The notes under the pieces were generated by a model. That model had not been told where the DNA came from. It did no database searches and saw only the letters and a list, made by a program, of their open reading frames with translations. From assembly GCF_000426345.1 (NCBI RefSeq), contig NZ_AUFE01000004.1:62001-126000 (forward strand): a stretch of 64,000 nucleotides of DNA, written 5' to 3'. Positions 8,217-18,173 of the stretch are shown in pieces. The first letter of the stretch is position 1, and every line of letters begins with the position of its first letter. A program made the position numbers and the translations under genes. The stretch is from Cupriavidus phytohabitans. Lineage in GTDB: Bacteria; Pseudomonadota; Gammaproteobacteria; Burkholderiales; Burkholderiaceae.

Positions 8217-9659
8217 TCAGGCGAACGTATCGACCTCGCCGCGCGCCAGCATTCGCGCAGACCGTACCACCGGTTCCTCCGGTGCGGCGGTCTCAGCCAG
8301 CGTGCCCGTACCGAAGGCCGGTTGCCCGCGCCCGTTGCCGGGCGCCTGTTGCTGTTGCTGCCCATTGCCGGCCTGGCCGGCAAAGCCGTCCGCACCGATG
8401 GAAGTCTGGCCCAGCTGGATGCCGTTCTCGGACAGCGCGGTGCGCAGGTGCGGCAGCGCCGCCTCCACCGCGGCGCGGACCGCCTGGTGCGGCGAGACGA
8501 ACTGGGCCTGGGCCTGGTCGTTGACCACGTTGAGCACGACCTTCAGCGGGCCGAGGTCGGGCGGGTTCAGTTGCAGCTCGGCGCTCTGCGTGCCCTGGGT
8601 GCTGAGGCGGATCATCTGCTGGCCGAGCGCCTGCGGCCACTGGCTGTCGTACAGCGCGGGGGCGACCACCGGGCGAGCGGCAGCGGCCGCGGCAGCCGCC
8701 GGGGCCTGGGCCGAGTGCTGGCTGGCGAGTGTGGCGGCCAGGGCCGGCGAGTCGTCTGCGCTGGTCGTGGCAGTGCTGGCCTCGCTGGCGCGCGCGGCAG
8801 CCTGCGCGGCGGCGAACGATGCAGGCCCCGGGCGCGCTTCGCCGGTGCCATTGGCGGCGGCAAGCGGATCGGTGCGATGCTGGCCGATGCCGCTGTCAGG
8901 CTGCTGGCCGGCGCTGTCTTGCTGCGCCGGCATGCCGGTAGCCGGCGCGGATTGCGCGAGGGCCGCGGCCGGCCTGGCGTCGGTGGCGGCCGGCGTGCTG
9001 CCCTGCATCGCGGCGCGTTGGGAGGCAATGGTTGCGAGCGTGTCGGCGACTGAGGGCTGGGCCGGCCCGGCCTCGGCAACCGCGACCTGCAGCATGCCGG
9101 GTAATGCGGCGTCGCCCCGCTGCGCCGGTGCCGGGGTGCTGGCAACGTCGGCTGTGTCGGCAGCTGCCGGTTGCGCGGCGCCCGCCAGCGCGGATTGCAG
9201 GGCAGCGCTGCTGCCTGCGTCGGCGGCCGAACCGACCGCTGCGGCGGCAGCACCGGTCGCTGCTGCCGTGGCCGGGCTCGTTGCCGGCAGCAGCAACGCC
9301 AGCGCCGCGGCTGCCGCTGCTGCGGCGGCATCGGCGGAACCGGTGGTACTAGTGCTGTCGTCGTCTTCCTTCGCCTTGTCGGCGGTGGCTGGCTTGCCCC
9401 CCGGCGCCTGCGGCTTGCCGGTGTCGGCGCGCGACGGCTCCGGCGCAGCCTGCTTGTCGCTCGCGGACTTGTCCTGCCCGGCGCCTGCATCCCTGGCCGT
9501 GGTTGCCGGAGCTTGCTGGGGGCTGCTTTCGCGGGCGCGCGTCATTGCGTCGCCGAAGCCGTTGGTGCCGCCGGCGGCTCGCCTGGCGCTTTCGGCCGCA
9601 CCGGCAGCCGCCCTGGCGGCATTGGCCGTGTTGCTGACAATCTGGCTGATATCGATCAT
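8217..9659 (-). CDS. fliK: flagellar hook-length control protein FliK
   Basis: Secreted molecular ruler that stops hook growth and switches the flagellar export gate to filament substrates. The 480-residue product has a long Ala/Pro/Gln-rich disordered first part (to about residue 330) and the conserved Flg_hook domain at the C-terminus, with the signature LNPPDLGPLKVVLNV near residue 375 and LRTALSENGIQLGQ near 420. It is the last gene of fliFGHIJK, starting 36 bases after the fliJ stop. The low-complexity part is rich in short Ala runs, which is normal for FliK and varies between species. Confidence 0.92.
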   Translation of the reverse strand: MIDISQIVSNTANAARAAAGAAESARRAAGGTNGFGDAMTRARESSPQQAPATTARDAGAGQDKSASDKQAAPEPSRADTGKPQAPGGKPATADKAKEDDDSTSTTGSADAAAAAAAAALALLLPATSPATAAATGAAAAAVGSAADAGSSAALQSALAGAAQPAAADTADVASTPAPAQRGDAALPGMLQVAVAEAGPAQPSVADTLATIASQRAAMQGSTPAATDARPAAALAQSAPATGMPAQQDSAGQQPDSGIGQHRTDPLAAANGTGEARPGPASFAAAQAAARASEASTATTSADDSPALAATLASQHSAQAPAAAAAAAARPVVAPALYDSQWPQALGQQMIRLSTQGTQSAELQLNPPDLGPLKVVLNVVNDQAQAQFVSPHQAVRAAVEAALPHLRTALSENGIQLGQTSIGADGFAGQAGNGQQQQQAPGNGRGQPAFGTGTLAETAAPEEPVVRSARMLARGEVDTFA

Positions 9660-9695
9660 GTCTTCCTGCTGCGGATTTCCGGTTGCGGTCCGGGC

Positions 9696-10148
9696 TTAGC
9701 CGAGCCGGCTGGCGGCGGTGCGTGCCAGCCGGGCCGCGTATTCGTCATTGGCGCGCTGCTCGCGGCGCGCCGCGATCTGGTCTTCCCTGGCCTCGGCACG
9801 CGCGATCAGCGTGTCGAAGGAATTCAGGCGGCGCTTCTGGTGCTGCCAGCGGCTGCGCCCGGCCAGCAGGTCGGCTTCGGCCTTGGCCAGCGCCGCGGTC
9901 TGCTGGCGGATGGCCTGGTCGAGCGAGTCGAGGAAGCGCGAGAAATCCTGCCAGCGGCTCGATGTCATGCCCTCCGCCGCCACGGCCTGCATGCGGCCGC
10001 GGTACTCGTGGCGGTATTGCGTCAGCTGGTTCAGCTGCTGCTCCGCCTGCGTGCGCAAGCCCTGCAGCCGGCCGAGTTCGCGCGCGGCGGCGTCGGTATC
10101 GTTCTGGGCGAGGTCCGCCAGGGTACTAAGCGGTGAAGGCTTGGCCAT
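9696..10148 (-). CDS. fliJ: flagellar export chaperone FliJ
   Basis: Small coiled-coil stalk of the flagellar type III export ATPase. The 150 residues are almost wholly helical and charged, with a heptad-like pattern throughout ([34 protein letters not shown]) as in other FliJ proteins (about 147). The ATG at 10148 is chosen because AGGAG lies exactly five bases upstream; a GTG two codons earlier overlaps that site. Its start overlaps the end of fliI by 23 bases, implying coupled translation. Confidence 0.9.
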   Translation of the reverse strand: MAKPSPLSTLADLAQNDTDAAARELGRLQGLRTQAEQQLNQLTQYRHEYRGRMQAVAAEGMTSSRWQDFSRFLDSLDQAIRQQTAALAKAEADLLAGRSRWQHQKRRLNSFDTLIARAEAREDQIAARREQRANDEYAARLARTAASRLG

Positions 10149-11646
10149 GTTCACTCCTGTCGAAGAGGCTGTGCAGCTGGGAGATGGCGTCGTCGTAGCC
10201 GGCGCGCTGGTGGATGTCCTGCTGCAGGAAGGCTTCCATGCGCGGATGCAGGCGGATCGCGAGATCCAGCTCGGGATCGTTGCCCGGCACGTAGGCGCCC
10301 ACGCTGATCAGGTCGCGGTTGCGCTGGTAGCGCGACATCAACTGCTTGAAGCGGCGCACCGAGGCGAACTGCTCATGCGAAATCAGCGCGGTCATGGCGC
10401 GGCTGATGGAAGCCTCGACATCGATGGCGGGGTAGTGCCCCGACTCAGCCAGGCTGCGCGACAGCACGATATGGCCGTCCAGGATCGCGCGCGCCGAATC
10501 GGCGATCGGGTCCTGCTGGTCGTCGCCTTCGGTCAGCACGGTGTAGAACGCGGTGATCGAGCCGCCGCCCTCGGGGCCGTTGCCGGTGCGCTCGACCAGC
10601 GTCGGCAGCTTGGCGAAGACCGATGGCGGATAGCCCTTGGTCGCGGGCGGTTCGCCGATCGCCAGCGCGATCTCGCGCTGCGCCATGGCGTAGCGCGTGA
10701 GCGAATCCATGATCAGCAGCACATGCTGGCCCTGGTCGCGGAAATACTCCGCCAGCCGGGTCGCATAGGCGGCGCCCTGCATGCGCAGCAGCGGCGAGCA
10801 ATCGGCGGGCGCCGCCACCACCACTGAGCGACGGCGGCCCTCAGGCCCCAGGATGTTCTCGATGAACTCTTTCACCTCGCGGCCGCGCTCGCCGATCAGG
10901 CCGACCACGATCACGTCGGCGCTGGTGTAGCGCGCCATCATGCCGAGCAGCACGCTCTTGCCCACGCCCGAACCCGCGAACAGGCCCATGCGCTGGCCGC
11001 GCCCCACCGTCAGCATGCCGTTGATGGCGCGCACGCCGGTATCGAGCACGGTTTCGATCGGAGCCCGCATCAGCGGGTTGATCTGCTCGCCGCCCAGCGG
11101 CACCTCCATTGCCGCGGTCAGCGGGCCGAGGCCATCGAGCGGACGGCCCGCGGCATCGAGCACGCGGCCGAGCAGGCCCGCGCCGACCGGCAGCCGCTTG
11201 GAGCCCGGCTCGCGCGGTGCGGTGGCGTCGGCCGGCTGCGGCGACGGCTCCAGCGGATAGACGCGCGCGCCCGGCAGCAGGCCTACCACGTCGGATTGCG
11301 GCATCAGGTAAAGGCGGTCGGCACCGAAGCCCACCACTTCCGCTTCGGCGGTGCGGGGAGCGTTGCTGTCGGCGCTGAACTGCCCGGCAGGCAGCTCGAT
11401 CAGGCAGTCGCTGCCTACCGGCAGGCGCAGGCCCACGGCCTCGAGCACGAGGCCCGCGGCGCGCGTCAGGCGGCCGCAGCTGCGCTTGCTGTCGAGTCCG
11501 GCAATACCGGCCGATGCCGTTTCGAGCGCGCCGATCCAGCGTTGCGTATGCTGGCCCGCTGCGCCAACCGGCGCAGCTGGTGCGACAGATGGTGCGACAG
11601 ATGGTGCGACGGATGGCGCGACACCTTGAGCGACGGCCTCAGTCAT
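10126..11646 (-). CDS. fliI: flagellum-specific export ATPase FliI
   Basis: Hexameric ATPase that energises flagellar type III export. The 506 residues include an odd N-terminal stretch with four VAPS-type repeats (residues 9-23), then the F1-like core: Walker [12 protein letters not shown] near residue 215, [12 protein letters not shown] near 245, Walker [12 protein letters not shown] near 305. The core is complete and C-terminal residues fit the family (about 450), so the extra 50 are the repeat-bearing N-terminus. The ATG overlaps the fliH stop by eight bases (ATGACTGA). A longer frame up to 11937 is ignored because it runs through fliH. Confidence 0.93.
   Translation of the reverse strand: MTEAVAQGVAPSVAPSVAPSVAPAAPVGAAGQHTQRWIGALETASAGIAGLDSKRSCGRLTRAAGLVLEAVGLRLPVGSDCLIELPAGQFSADSNAPRTAEAEVVGFGADRLYLMPQSDVVGLLPGARVYPLEPSPQPADATAPREPGSKRLPVGAGLLGRVLDAAGRPLDGLGPLTAAMEVPLGGEQINPLMRAPIETVLDTGVRAINGMLTVGRGQRMGLFAGSGVGKSVLLGMMARYTSADVIVVGLIGERGREVKEFIENILGPEGRRRSVVVAAPADCSPLLRMQGAAYATRLAEYFRDQGQHVLLIMDSLTRYAMAQREIALAIGEPPATKGYPPSVFAKLPTLVERTGNGPEGGGSITAFYTVLTEGDDQQDPIADSARAILDGHIVLSRSLAESGHYPAIDVEASISRAMTALISHEQFASVRRFKQLMSRYQRNRDLISVGAYVPGNDPELDLAIRLHPRMEAFLQQDIHQRAGYDDAISQLHSLFDRSEHGQAFTA
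11578..11625. repeat. 12-bp tandem repeat inside the start of fliI
   Basis: Four consecutive 12-mers: TGGTGCGACAGA at 11578 and 11590 (identical), TGGTGCGACGGA at 11602 and TGGCGCGACACC at 11614. They encode the VAPS repeats at the FliI N-terminus. The unit is a multiple of three, so copy number can change without breaking the frame. Confidence 0.85.
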
Positions 11647-12463
11647 GCGGCGGCTCCCACGGATCGTCGCGGCCCAGCGCCTTGACCACGCGCGTCCAGC
11701 GCGTGGCCAGCGTGGCGTCGCGCTCGCCGCTGGCGGCGCTGGCGATGCAGCCGCCGCGCGCCACTGCCGGATCCGGGCGCACGGCCCATCCCGCGGCTTC
11801 GAGTTCGCCTCGCAGGTGCGTCTCGACCAGCGCCACGTCGTCAGGATGCAGCAGCACGCTGGGCGAGCCCTGCAGCGCGGGCTCGCTGGCCAGCAGCTCG
11901 CGCACGGCGGGCAGCAGCACCGAGGGATCCGCGGCAACCGTGGTGCGCACCAGCTGGCGCGCCACGTCCAGCGCCAGCGTCACCAGCGCGCGCGCGACCT
12001 GGTCGTCGACGCTCGCCAGCGCGCCCCGGAAATTCGTGGCCAGCGCCTGCAGCTGCGCAGCCTCGTTGCGCGCCGCTTCCAGCCCGCGCGAATAGCCTTC
12101 GCGGTGGCCGTCGCCATAGCCCTGGGTCTGTCCCTGCGTGTAGCCCTGCGCATAGCCTTCCTTGCGCGCGCCCTCGCGCATCGCATCCAGCGCCGCAAAA
12201 TCGATCGGCGGCGGCGCGGGCTCGGCCGGCAAGAGGCTGGCCGGCGCCTCGGGCGCGGTATCGCGCGGGTCGAGCGAGCCCATCTGCCAGCGCTGCCAGC
12301 CGGCGCCACCGCCGCGCGCCCGCCGCGGCGGCTCGAACGGCGCGAAGCCGCCGCCGGACGCGCTGTCAGGCGGATCGTCCCGCACCGCGCGGCGTGCGGT
12401 CAGTGCGTTCGGCGCGTTCTGTGGGTTCAGGCCGCGCTCGGGTAATGCATCAGACATAGGCAT
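11639..12463 (-). CDS. fliH: flagellar assembly protein FliH
   Basis: Cytoplasmic regulator and stator-like partner of FliI. The 274 residues have a variable Pro/Gly-rich head, a GxxxG-like repeat segment ([17 protein letters not shown] near residue 125, hallmark of FliH) and the conserved C-terminal V-ATPase E-like domain ([15 protein letters not shown] near 225). The ATG at 12463 is chosen for GGAGG five bases upstream; it overlaps the fliG stop by 14 bases. The end overlaps fliI. Confidence 0.9.
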   Translation of the reverse strand: MPMSDALPERGLNPQNAPNALTARRAVRDDPPDSASGGGFAPFEPPRRARGGGAGWQRWQMGSLDPRDTAPEAPASLLPAEPAPPPIDFAALDAMREGARKEGYAQGYTQGQTQGYGDGHREGYSRGLEAARNEAAQLQALATNFRGALASVDDQVARALVTLALDVARQLVRTTVAADPSVLLPAVRELLASEPALQGSPSVLLHPDDVALVETHLRGELEAAGWAVRPDPAVARGGCIASAASGERDATLATRWTRVVKALGRDDPWEPPHD

Positions 12464-13472
12464 CGTCGCCTCCGCCGATCTGGACTTCGCCTGCATCCGC
12501 CAGGCGTCTCACCACCTGCAGGATGGCCTTCTGCTCGGCTTCGACCTGCGACACGCGCACCGGGCCGAGCGCATCCAGGTCCTCGCGCAGCATTTCGCCG
12601 GCGCGGGTGGACATGTTGCGGATGAATTTGTCGCGCAGTTCCGACGGCGCGCCCTTGAGCGCGACGATGAGCGACTCGGTGGCGATTTCCTTGAGCACGC
12701 GCTGGATGCCGCGGTCGTCGACCTCCAGCAGGTTCTCGAACAGGAACATCTCGTCGATGATCTTCTGCGCCAGGTCGCCGTCGTGCAGGCGCACGCCGTC
12801 GATGACCGCCTCTTCGTGCGCGGTGCTCATCAGGTTGATGATTTCCGCCGCGGTGCGCACGCCGCCCATGCGGCTGCGCTTCAGGCTCTGGCCTGCCAGC
12901 AGCTTGGTCAGCACGTCGGTCAGTTCCTGCAGCGCACCCGGCTGCACGCCGCCGAAGGTGGCGATCCGCAGGATCACGTCGTTGCGCAGGCGGTCGGTGA
13001 ACAGGCCCAGCACCTCCGACGACTTCTGGCGGTCCAGGTGGATCAGGATGGTGGCGATGATCTGCGGGTGCTCGTCGCGGATCAGCTCGGCGATCGAGGT
13101 CGCGTCCATCCAGTTGAGCGAGTCGATGCCGCTGCCCGGGTCGCGCGATTCCAGGATGTCCTCGATCACCGACTGCGCGCGTTCCTCGCCCAGCGCCTTG
13201 TTCAGCACGCTGCGGATAAAGGCGCTGGAATCGACGTTCAGTGCCAGGTACTGCTCGGTCTCGGCGCGGAACTCGCCCAGCACGCCGGCCATTTCCTCGC
13301 GCGTGACCGAACTGAGCGAGGCCATGGCAGCGCCCAGTTCCTGCACTTCGCGCTGCGACAGGTGCTTGAACACCTCGGCCGCGGCATCCTCGCCGATCGC
13401 CATCATCAGGACGGCGCTCTTCTGCAGGCCGCTGGCGGAGACTTCCTTGGAGATGGCCTTAGCGGTTGTCAT
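12450..13472 (-). CDS. fliG: flagellar motor switch protein FliG
   Basis: Rotor protein that converts stator force to torque and sets rotation direction. The 340-residue product has the N-terminal FliF-binding domain ([22 protein letters not shown]), the central EHPQ motif ([15 protein letters not shown] near residue 130) and the charged C-terminal torque helix ([19 protein letters not shown], then [17 protein letters not shown] near 275). The ATG at 13472 overlaps the fliF end by 14 bases. A TTG two codons earlier is not needed. Confidence 0.95.
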   Translation of the reverse strand: MTTAKAISKEVSASGLQKSAVLMMAIGEDAAAEVFKHLSQREVQELGAAMASLSSVTREEMAGVLGEFRAETEQYLALNVDSSAFIRSVLNKALGEERAQSVIEDILESRDPGSGIDSLNWMDATSIAELIRDEHPQIIATILIHLDRQKSSEVLGLFTDRLRNDVILRIATFGGVQPGALQELTDVLTKLLAGQSLKRSRMGGVRTAAEIINLMSTAHEEAVIDGVRLHDGDLAQKIIDEMFLFENLLEVDDRGIQRVLKEIATESLIVALKGAPSELRDKFIRNMSTRAGEMLREDLDALGPVRVSQVEAEQKAILQVVRRLADAGEVQIGGGDDAYV

Positions 13473-15192
13473 TGGCAATCCAGTTCTTGATCACGCTGGC
13501 GACCAGGCGCGGGTCGCGCTGTGCGGCGTCGCGCACCAGCGCAAGGTCGCTTTCATACTTGGCGGCAAGCCGCAGGACTTCCGGATTGGCGGGTTCTTCC
13601 GGCGGCAGCAGCACGGCCTCGGTCTCGTCCCTGGCTTCCGGTGCCGGCAGCGGCGGCGTGGTGTAGCGGCGCAGGAGCGGGCGCGCCACCTTGAACCACG
13701 CGAACAGCGCCAGCAGTGCCAGCAGCAGGTAGCCCGCGCCGGTCTTGCCCAGGTCGATCATTTCAGGTTGCTTCCACAGCGGGACTTCCGGCGTGACCTC
13801 GCGGTCCACGGTGAACGGGCTGTTGACCACGTTGATCGAGTCGCCGCGGTCGGACGAGAAGCCCATCGCCTCCCGGGTCAGGTTCTGGATCTGCGCCAGC
13901 AATGCCGGCGGCAGCGGCTGCGCCACCATCTTGCCCTTGGCATCGGCCACCTGGCGGTAGTTCACCACCACCGCCACCGACAGCCGGCGCACGCCGCCCG
14001 GCGCCTGCTGCACGTGGCGCACGGTGCGGTCCAGCTCGTAGTTGACGGTGGAGTCGCGGCGGTTGCTGCTCGGGCCGCCGGGGCCGGCCTGGCCATTGGC
14101 GCTGCCGGCCTGCGCGCCTTGCGCGGCTTGCCCTTGCTGGCCGGCTTGCCCCGGCTGGCCGGCAGCGGGTGCGCCGGCCTGTCCAGGCGCCTGGCCCGCG
14201 CGCGGCGTCTGCGGCGTGGTCACCGGCGCGACCGCGGCAGCCGGCGGCTGGTTGGACAGCGCACCGGGCACGCCGCCCGGCGGCGTCGCGCCCTGCTGGC
14301 TCGACTCGCTGACCTGCTGGCTGCGGATGGCCGAGCGGGTGGGATCCTGGTTGGGTTTGTAGCTCTCGTCAGTATGCTCGACGATGGAGAAGTCCACGTC
14401 GGCCGTCACCTGCGCACGCACGTTGTCCTTGCCGACGATCGGCGCCAGGATCGCCTCGATGCGCTTCAGGTAGTTCTGCTCCAGCGCCTGCACGTACTTG
14501 AGCTGGGTGGCGTCGAGCATGCGCTCGTTGCCGGAGTTCGACAGCAGGTTGCCGTGCTGGTCGACGATCGAGATCGACTTCGGCGTCAGCTCCGGCACGC
14601 TCGACGAGACCAGGTGGCTGATCGCCGCGACCTGGCCTTCGTCGATGGCGCGCCCCGGGTACAGCTGCAGCACGATCGAGGCGGTCGGCTTCTGGCGTTC
14701 GCGCACGAACAGCGTCGGCTTGGGGATCGCCAGGTGCACGCGGGCCGACTGCACCGCCGCGATCGATTCGATCGAGCGCGCCAGCTCGCCTTCCAGCCCG
14801 CGCTGGTAATTGACCTGTTCGGCAAACTGGCTGATGCCGAACTTCTGGTTGTCCATCAGTTCCATGCCCGCGGTGCCGCTCTTGGGCAGGCCCTGCGAGG
14901 CCAGCCGCAGCCGGGTTTCATGGACTTTCTCGGCCGGCACCATCACCGCGCCGCCGCCTTCGGCGAACTTGTACGGCACGTTCATCTGCTGCAGCGACTG
15001 CAGCACCGCGCCGCCGTCGCGCTCGGACAGGTTGCTGTACAGCACCTTGTAGTCCGGCGCGCGCGACCACAGCACGCCCACCGCAATGGCGGCGGCAAGC
15101 GCCGCGCCGCCGAGCATCAGCGGCAGCTTGGGATTGGCCTTCAGGCGCTCGATCACCTCGGCCGGGCGTCCCGGCATGGCAACCGCGGTCAC
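13459..15192 (-). CDS. fliF: flagellar MS-ring protein FliF
   Basis: Inner-membrane ring that seeds the basal body and export gate. The 577 residues show a first membrane helix ([18 protein letters not shown], about 28-45), the YscJ-like ring-building motif region ([18 protein letters not shown]), a long Gln/Gly/Pro-rich periplasmic loop (about 300-375), a second helix ([17 protein letters not shown] near 485) and a C-terminal FliG-binding tail. It begins with GTG at 15192, seven bases after AGGAG; an internal ATG at 15177 is the alternative. It is the first gene of fliFGHIJK and diverges from fliE. Confidence 0.93.
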   Translation of the reverse strand: MTAVAMPGRPAEVIERLKANPKLPLMLGGAALAAAIAVGVLWSRAPDYKVLYSNLSERDGGAVLQSLQQMNVPYKFAEGGGAVMVPAEKVHETRLRLASQGLPKSGTAGMELMDNQKFGISQFAEQVNYQRGLEGELARSIESIAAVQSARVHLAIPKPTLFVRERQKPTASIVLQLYPGRAIDEGQVAAISHLVSSSVPELTPKSISIVDQHGNLLSNSGNERMLDATQLKYVQALEQNYLKRIEAILAPIVGKDNVRAQVTADVDFSIVEHTDESYKPNQDPTRSAIRSQQVSESSQQGATPPGGVPGALSNQPPAAAVAPVTTPQTPRAGQAPGQAGAPAAGQPGQAGQQGQAAQGAQAGSANGQAGPGGPSSNRRDSTVNYELDRTVRHVQQAPGGVRRLSVAVVVNYRQVADAKGKMVAQPLPPALLAQIQNLTREAMGFSSDRGDSINVVNSPFTVDREVTPEVPLWKQPEMIDLGKTGAGYLLLALLALFAWFKVARPLLRRYTTPPLPAPEARDETEAVLLPPEEPANPEVLRLAAKYESDLALVRDAAQRDPRLVASVIKNWIANDNR

Positions 15193-15600
15193 GCGCGTGC
15201 TCCTGCGCCGGCGTCGCGATGCCCGCGACAGCCCGGTCGGTGATGGCGGCCATGGTCGTCGGCACGGCTCATGGCGCGGCTGACGGTGCGGCTCACATTA
15301 CGCTGCAGAGAAAACACGCGTACTCCCGGATCGATGGTTGTCAGGCAAGTTCCGGCAAGCGACGCTGGGCGGCTGCCCGCGCTTGTCCGGCACGGTGGCA
15401 ATGATCGGCCAGACTTGAGTGGGACAATCCCGCAAACAGACCCGGTTTTCCGCCCGATTTCGGGTCATGGCGGGTGCGTGGCGGCGGGTACTCTGCAAAC
15501 CGCTGAAAATCGGTGCGACCCGTCCGGCCTGCCTGCATGGATGTGATCGACGAGACGCGCCATCGACTGACCCGGCCACCGGCCGGCCCATGACGACGCC
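15193..15600. other. divergent fliF/fliE intergenic region
   Basis: A 408-base non-coding gap between two divergent flagellar units. It should carry both class II promoters. I see AT-richer patches around 15296-15320 and 15500-15515 but no element I can match with confidence to a sigma-28, sigma-54 or FlhDC site. Confidence 0.5.
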
Positions 15601-15924
15601 ATGACCACCATCTCTTCCATCGAGGGCATGCTGCAGCAACTGCGCGGCCTGTCACAGGTTGCCTCGGGCAACAGCGCCACCCAGTCGGCAACGGTTGCCG
15701 GCGGCGGCTTCGCCAGCGAGCTGCAACGCTCGCTGGGCAAGATCAATGCGGCGCAGGAGCGCGCCTATGGCCAGGCCGAGGCCTTCGAACTGGGCAAGCC
15801 GGGGGTGGCGCTCAATGATGTGATGATTGATCTGCAGAAGGCGAATATCTCGTTCCAGACCGGGGTGCAGGTGCGGAACCGGCTGGTGCAGGCGTATCAG
15901 GAGATGATGAGCATGCCGATCTGA
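15601..15924 (+). CDS. fliE: flagellar hook-basal body protein FliE
   Basis: Small export-gate/rod junction protein. The 107 residues match FliE in length and in the conserved C-terminus, LNDVMIDLQKANISFQTGVQVRNRLVQ and then AYQEMMSMPI, the part that builds the helical rod. The N-terminus (MTTISSIEGMLQQLR) is variable, as usual. It is alone on the plus strand, divergent from fliF, and followed by a terminator. Confidence 0.94.
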   Translation: MTTISSIEGMLQQLRGLSQVASGNSATQSATVAGGGFASELQRSLGKINAAQERAYGQAEAFELGKPGVALNDVMIDLQKANISFQTGVQVRNRLVQAYQEMMSMPI

Positions 15925-15953
15925 GTGGGGCGGCGGTGGTGCCGCTTGCAAGT

Positions 15954-15992
15954 AAAAAGGCTCCTGGCTGTGCGCGCGGCAGCGGCCTTTTT
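15954..15992 (+). terminator. terminator after fliE
   Basis: AAAAAGG at 15954-15960 pairs with CCTTTTT at 15986-15992 around a weaker inner stem (GCTG/CAGC). The T-run closes the hairpin on both strands, so it can act in either direction, between fliE and the following minus-strand genes. Confidence 0.6.
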
Positions 15993-16077
15993 GCTTTTCA
16001 CAAACCTGCAGCGTGCGCGACGTTCGTGCGGCGCTTATGAACCGAAGCGTGAACGCAAGCCGCCAGCGGTGGCGATC

Positions 16078-16109
16078 GCTCCCCTCTCCCGCAGGCGGGA
16101 GAGGGGAGC
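16078..16109. repeat. 15-bp perfect intergenic inverted repeat
   Basis: GCTCCCCTCTCCCGC (16078-16092) and its exact complement (16095-16109) are separated by only AG. It lies 32 bases from the end of the flhB-like gene. The CTCTCCCGC/GCGGGAGAG core resembles dispersed intergenic hairpins that I recall from many proteobacterial genomes; copies elsewhere in this genome cannot be checked. Confidence 0.8.
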
Positions 16110-16141
16110 AAACCTGGCGCGTACCGATGGCCTGCGCCGGC

Positions 16142-16429
16142 TCACCTTTCAGCCGCTACATCCATCCCTGATTCCAGGTGGTAGATCCACGCCAGCAGCT
16201 CCGCCACCGCCACGTACAGCTGCGGCGGGATCTGGCTGTCCAGGTCCACCTGCATCAGCAGGTTGACCAGCGTGGGCGAGTCGTGGATATAGACGCCAGC
16301 TTCCCTGGCTCGCGCGATGATGGCCTCGGCCACCACGCCATAGCCCTTGGCAACCACGCGCGGGGCCTGGTTGTTGTGCTGGTAGCTGAGTGCGATGGCC
16401 GCGCCGCGGTCTGCCGCGCTTTCGCTCAT
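16142..16429 (-). CDS. FlhB C-terminal-domain-like protein (FlhX type)
   Basis: A 95-residue protein equal to the cytoplasmic tail of FlhB/YscU without its membrane part: AIALSYQHNNQAPRVVAKG near residue 12, then ARAREAGVYIHDSP and IPPQLYVAVAELLAWIY. The autocleavage NPTH motif is absent. Such stand-alone homologs (FlhX) can partly substitute for the FlhB tail in switching export specificity; this is family knowledge, not shown here. Its ATG overlaps the stop of the FliK-like gene as ATGA, so the two are translationally coupled, which suggests a joint role in substrate switching. Confidence 0.85.
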   Translation of the reverse strand: MSESAADRGAAIALSYQHNNQAPRVVAKGYGVVAEAIIARAREAGVYIHDSPTLVNLLMQVDLDSQIPPQLYVAVAELLAWIYHLESGMDVAAER

Positions 16430-17733
16430 GACGCGGCTCCGGCAGCCAGGTCGTCCTGGGTCTGGATATTGAGCCGCTGCAGGGGGATCCCTTGTGCTTC
16501 CAGCCGGCTGCGCAGCAGCGGCCGCGCCGCGATCAGGCGCGCGGCGATATCGGTCTCGCCAGTGGCGACACGCGCTTCCAGTCCGGACGGGCCCAGCGTC
16601 AGCAGGGCTTCCACGGTGCCAAGGCTGGGCAACTGCAGCCGGATCCGGCTCGACCACGGCCGGCTTGTGTCGTCAGGCCCTTGGCCATTCGCTTCGGGAT
16701 CCGCACGCTGGATGTCCCACTCCATGGCTGCGCCAGGCCATGCTTGGCCCGCAAAGCGGAACTGTTGCGTGGCGAGCAGTTCGAGCTGCTGGCGAACCAC
16801 GCCTTCGGTCGCCGGATGGATCGCCGGTCCGGCTGGCGCCGGCTGCCGGGCGGCTTCGCTGGCGATGCTATCGGTTTCGCCGGTGCGCGCCGCATGGGCC
16901 GCCATCGGCTCGGCAGTCGGCGGGCGCGTGGCATCCGCGGTGGCCTGGTAGGCCTGCGTCGCCAGCATGCCGGTGGACGGGCGTGGCGGCGGCGTGTCGG
17001 CATCGCGGCTATACACGGCAGCGGAGCCGGTCCCCTGGCGCACTCGCTGCTCGGAAGGCGCGTGGCTGTGCGCCACGCGCGGATTGCGCGGCGAGGCCAG
17101 CGCTTCGGCCAGGACCTGCGAGGCCGGCAGCAGGGGGGATGTGCTGATGTGAGGCACGTCACCGCTGGCCGGCCCCGTGTAGGTCAACATGGCGGAGGCG
17201 GAAGCCTGCGGCTGCGCGGCGGATGGTTGTCCAGGTGCCGCTTGCGCTGCCGCACGCGGCACGCCGGCCTGCGGCTCCTGCAGGATGGTCGACAGAGGGC
17301 GCGCACCGCTCACCCACTGCGCCAGGTGCGATTCATAGAACAGCCCGCTTTGCCCCACCGCATTCGCCAGCGCCGCTGCGGCGGCCTGCATCGACCCGGC
17401 TGCCGGCGGTGCGGGCAACAACGGCGTGCCCGGCTTGACCGGCTGCGGCCCGGCGCTCTCCATCACCGCCAGGATCGCGCGCGCGGTCGCGCTCAGCGAT
17501 TCACGCGTAGAGGTGCCCGGCAGCAGCGCGGCCTGCGCCGGCATGCCATTGACGCCGGCGGCCTGCTGGCTGTGGCGGATCGCCTGGCCTGTGGAATTCT
17601 GGACATTCGATGCCGTGGCCTCGGGCACGGGCTGCAGTGCCGCCAGTTTGTCGACGGCGATCGCCGTGCGCAGCGATTGCGGGTCCGGGGCCTGACCGGG
17701 TGCCAGGCCTGGCGGCAGGAGGATGCCGGTCAT
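16426..17733 (-). CDS. second FliK-like (Flg_hook domain) protein
   Basis: A 435-residue protein with a disordered Ala/Pro/Gln-rich middle and a C-terminal region resembling the FliK hook-length domain (RIRLQLPSLGTVEALLTLG, then LIAARPLLRSRLEAQGIPLQ near residue 400). A conserved block GLFYESHLAQWVSGARPLS near residue 130 is typical of FliK-like proteins paired with FlhB-like proteins. It is distinct from the FliK at 8217. Coupled to the flhB-like gene by ATGA and 107 bases upstream of the fliT stop in the same direction. Confidence 0.8.
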   Translation of the reverse strand: MTGILLPPGLAPGQAPDPQSLRTAIAVDKLAALQPVPEATASNVQNSTGQAIRHSQQAAGVNGMPAQAALLPGTSTRESLSATARAILAVMESAGPQPVKPGTPLLPAPPAAGSMQAAAAALANAVGQSGLFYESHLAQWVSGARPLSTILQEPQAGVPRAAAQAAPGQPSAAQPQASASAMLTYTGPASGDVPHISTSPLLPASQVLAEALASPRNPRVAHSHAPSEQRVRQGTGSAAVYSRDADTPPPRPSTGMLATQAYQATADATRPPTAEPMAAHAARTGETDSIASEAARQPAPAGPAIHPATEGVVRQQLELLATQQFRFAGQAWPGAAMEWDIQRADPEANGQGPDDTSRPWSSRIRLQLPSLGTVEALLTLGPSGLEARVATGETDIAARLIAARPLLRSRLEAQGIPLQRLNIQTQDDLAAGAAS

Positions 17734-17839
17734 TTTTCAGGAAGGAGGGGAAAGGCGGCGCGGAGCGGGGCCGCGTACGCGTGTGTGGTCAGGCGAGGAA
17801 GGCGCGCCGGTGCCGGCGCGGTATCTGTCTGCGTGCCGC

Positions 17840-18172
17840 TCAGGCCATTGCGCCGTAGGCCGACGCCAGCTCCACCTGGCGGCGCGAACTGGTCAGCATG
17901 TCGCCGAGCTTCTTCAGTTGCGGCACGGCCAGGTCGCGGATGCGGGCATCGTACGTGAGGATGCGGTCCAGCAGCTGGTAGCGGCGCATGCGCTCGGCAT
18001 CGGAGAACGGGGTGTCATGGTCGAGCTGGCGCAGGTGCTCGACCTGTTCCAGGTAGCTGCGCTGCAGCTCGGCGACGGTGTCCCAATCGGCGGCCTGGGC
18101 GGCGTCGTACATGCGGGACGACAGGGCCAGGATGCCTTCGTAGCAGGTGACGATGGGGGAGAAGGATGCCAT
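17840..18172 (-). CDS. fliT: flagellar export chaperone FliT
   Basis: Small helical chaperone for the filament cap protein FliD, also an anti-regulator of FlhDC in enterics. The 110 residues are mostly helical and acidic (YEGILALSSRMYDAAQAADW, VAELQRSYLEQVEHLRQL). It starts one base after the fliS stop, with AGGA eight bases upstream; an ATG 11 codons earlier lies inside fliS. Position after fliD-fliS supports the call more than sequence, since FliT is poorly conserved. Confidence 0.82.
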   Translation of the reverse strand: MASFSPIVTCYEGILALSSRMYDAAQAADWDTVAELQRSYLEQVEHLRQLDHDTPFSDAERMRRYQLLDRILTYDARIRDLAVPQLKKLGDMLTSSRRQVELASAYGAMA

Positions 18173-18173
18173 T

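Noticed and set aside
9696..13472. possible non-flagellar type III secretion (injectisome) set
   Set aside because: FliH, FliI and FliJ homologs occur in injectisomes, but FliG, FliE, FliK, FliD and flagellin here fix the flagellar identity.
12523..15243. 906-codon open frame antisense to fliG and fliF
   Set aside because: High GC keeps antisense frames open; composition is Arg/Ser/His-rich and disordered, and the opposite strand encodes clear FliF and FliG.
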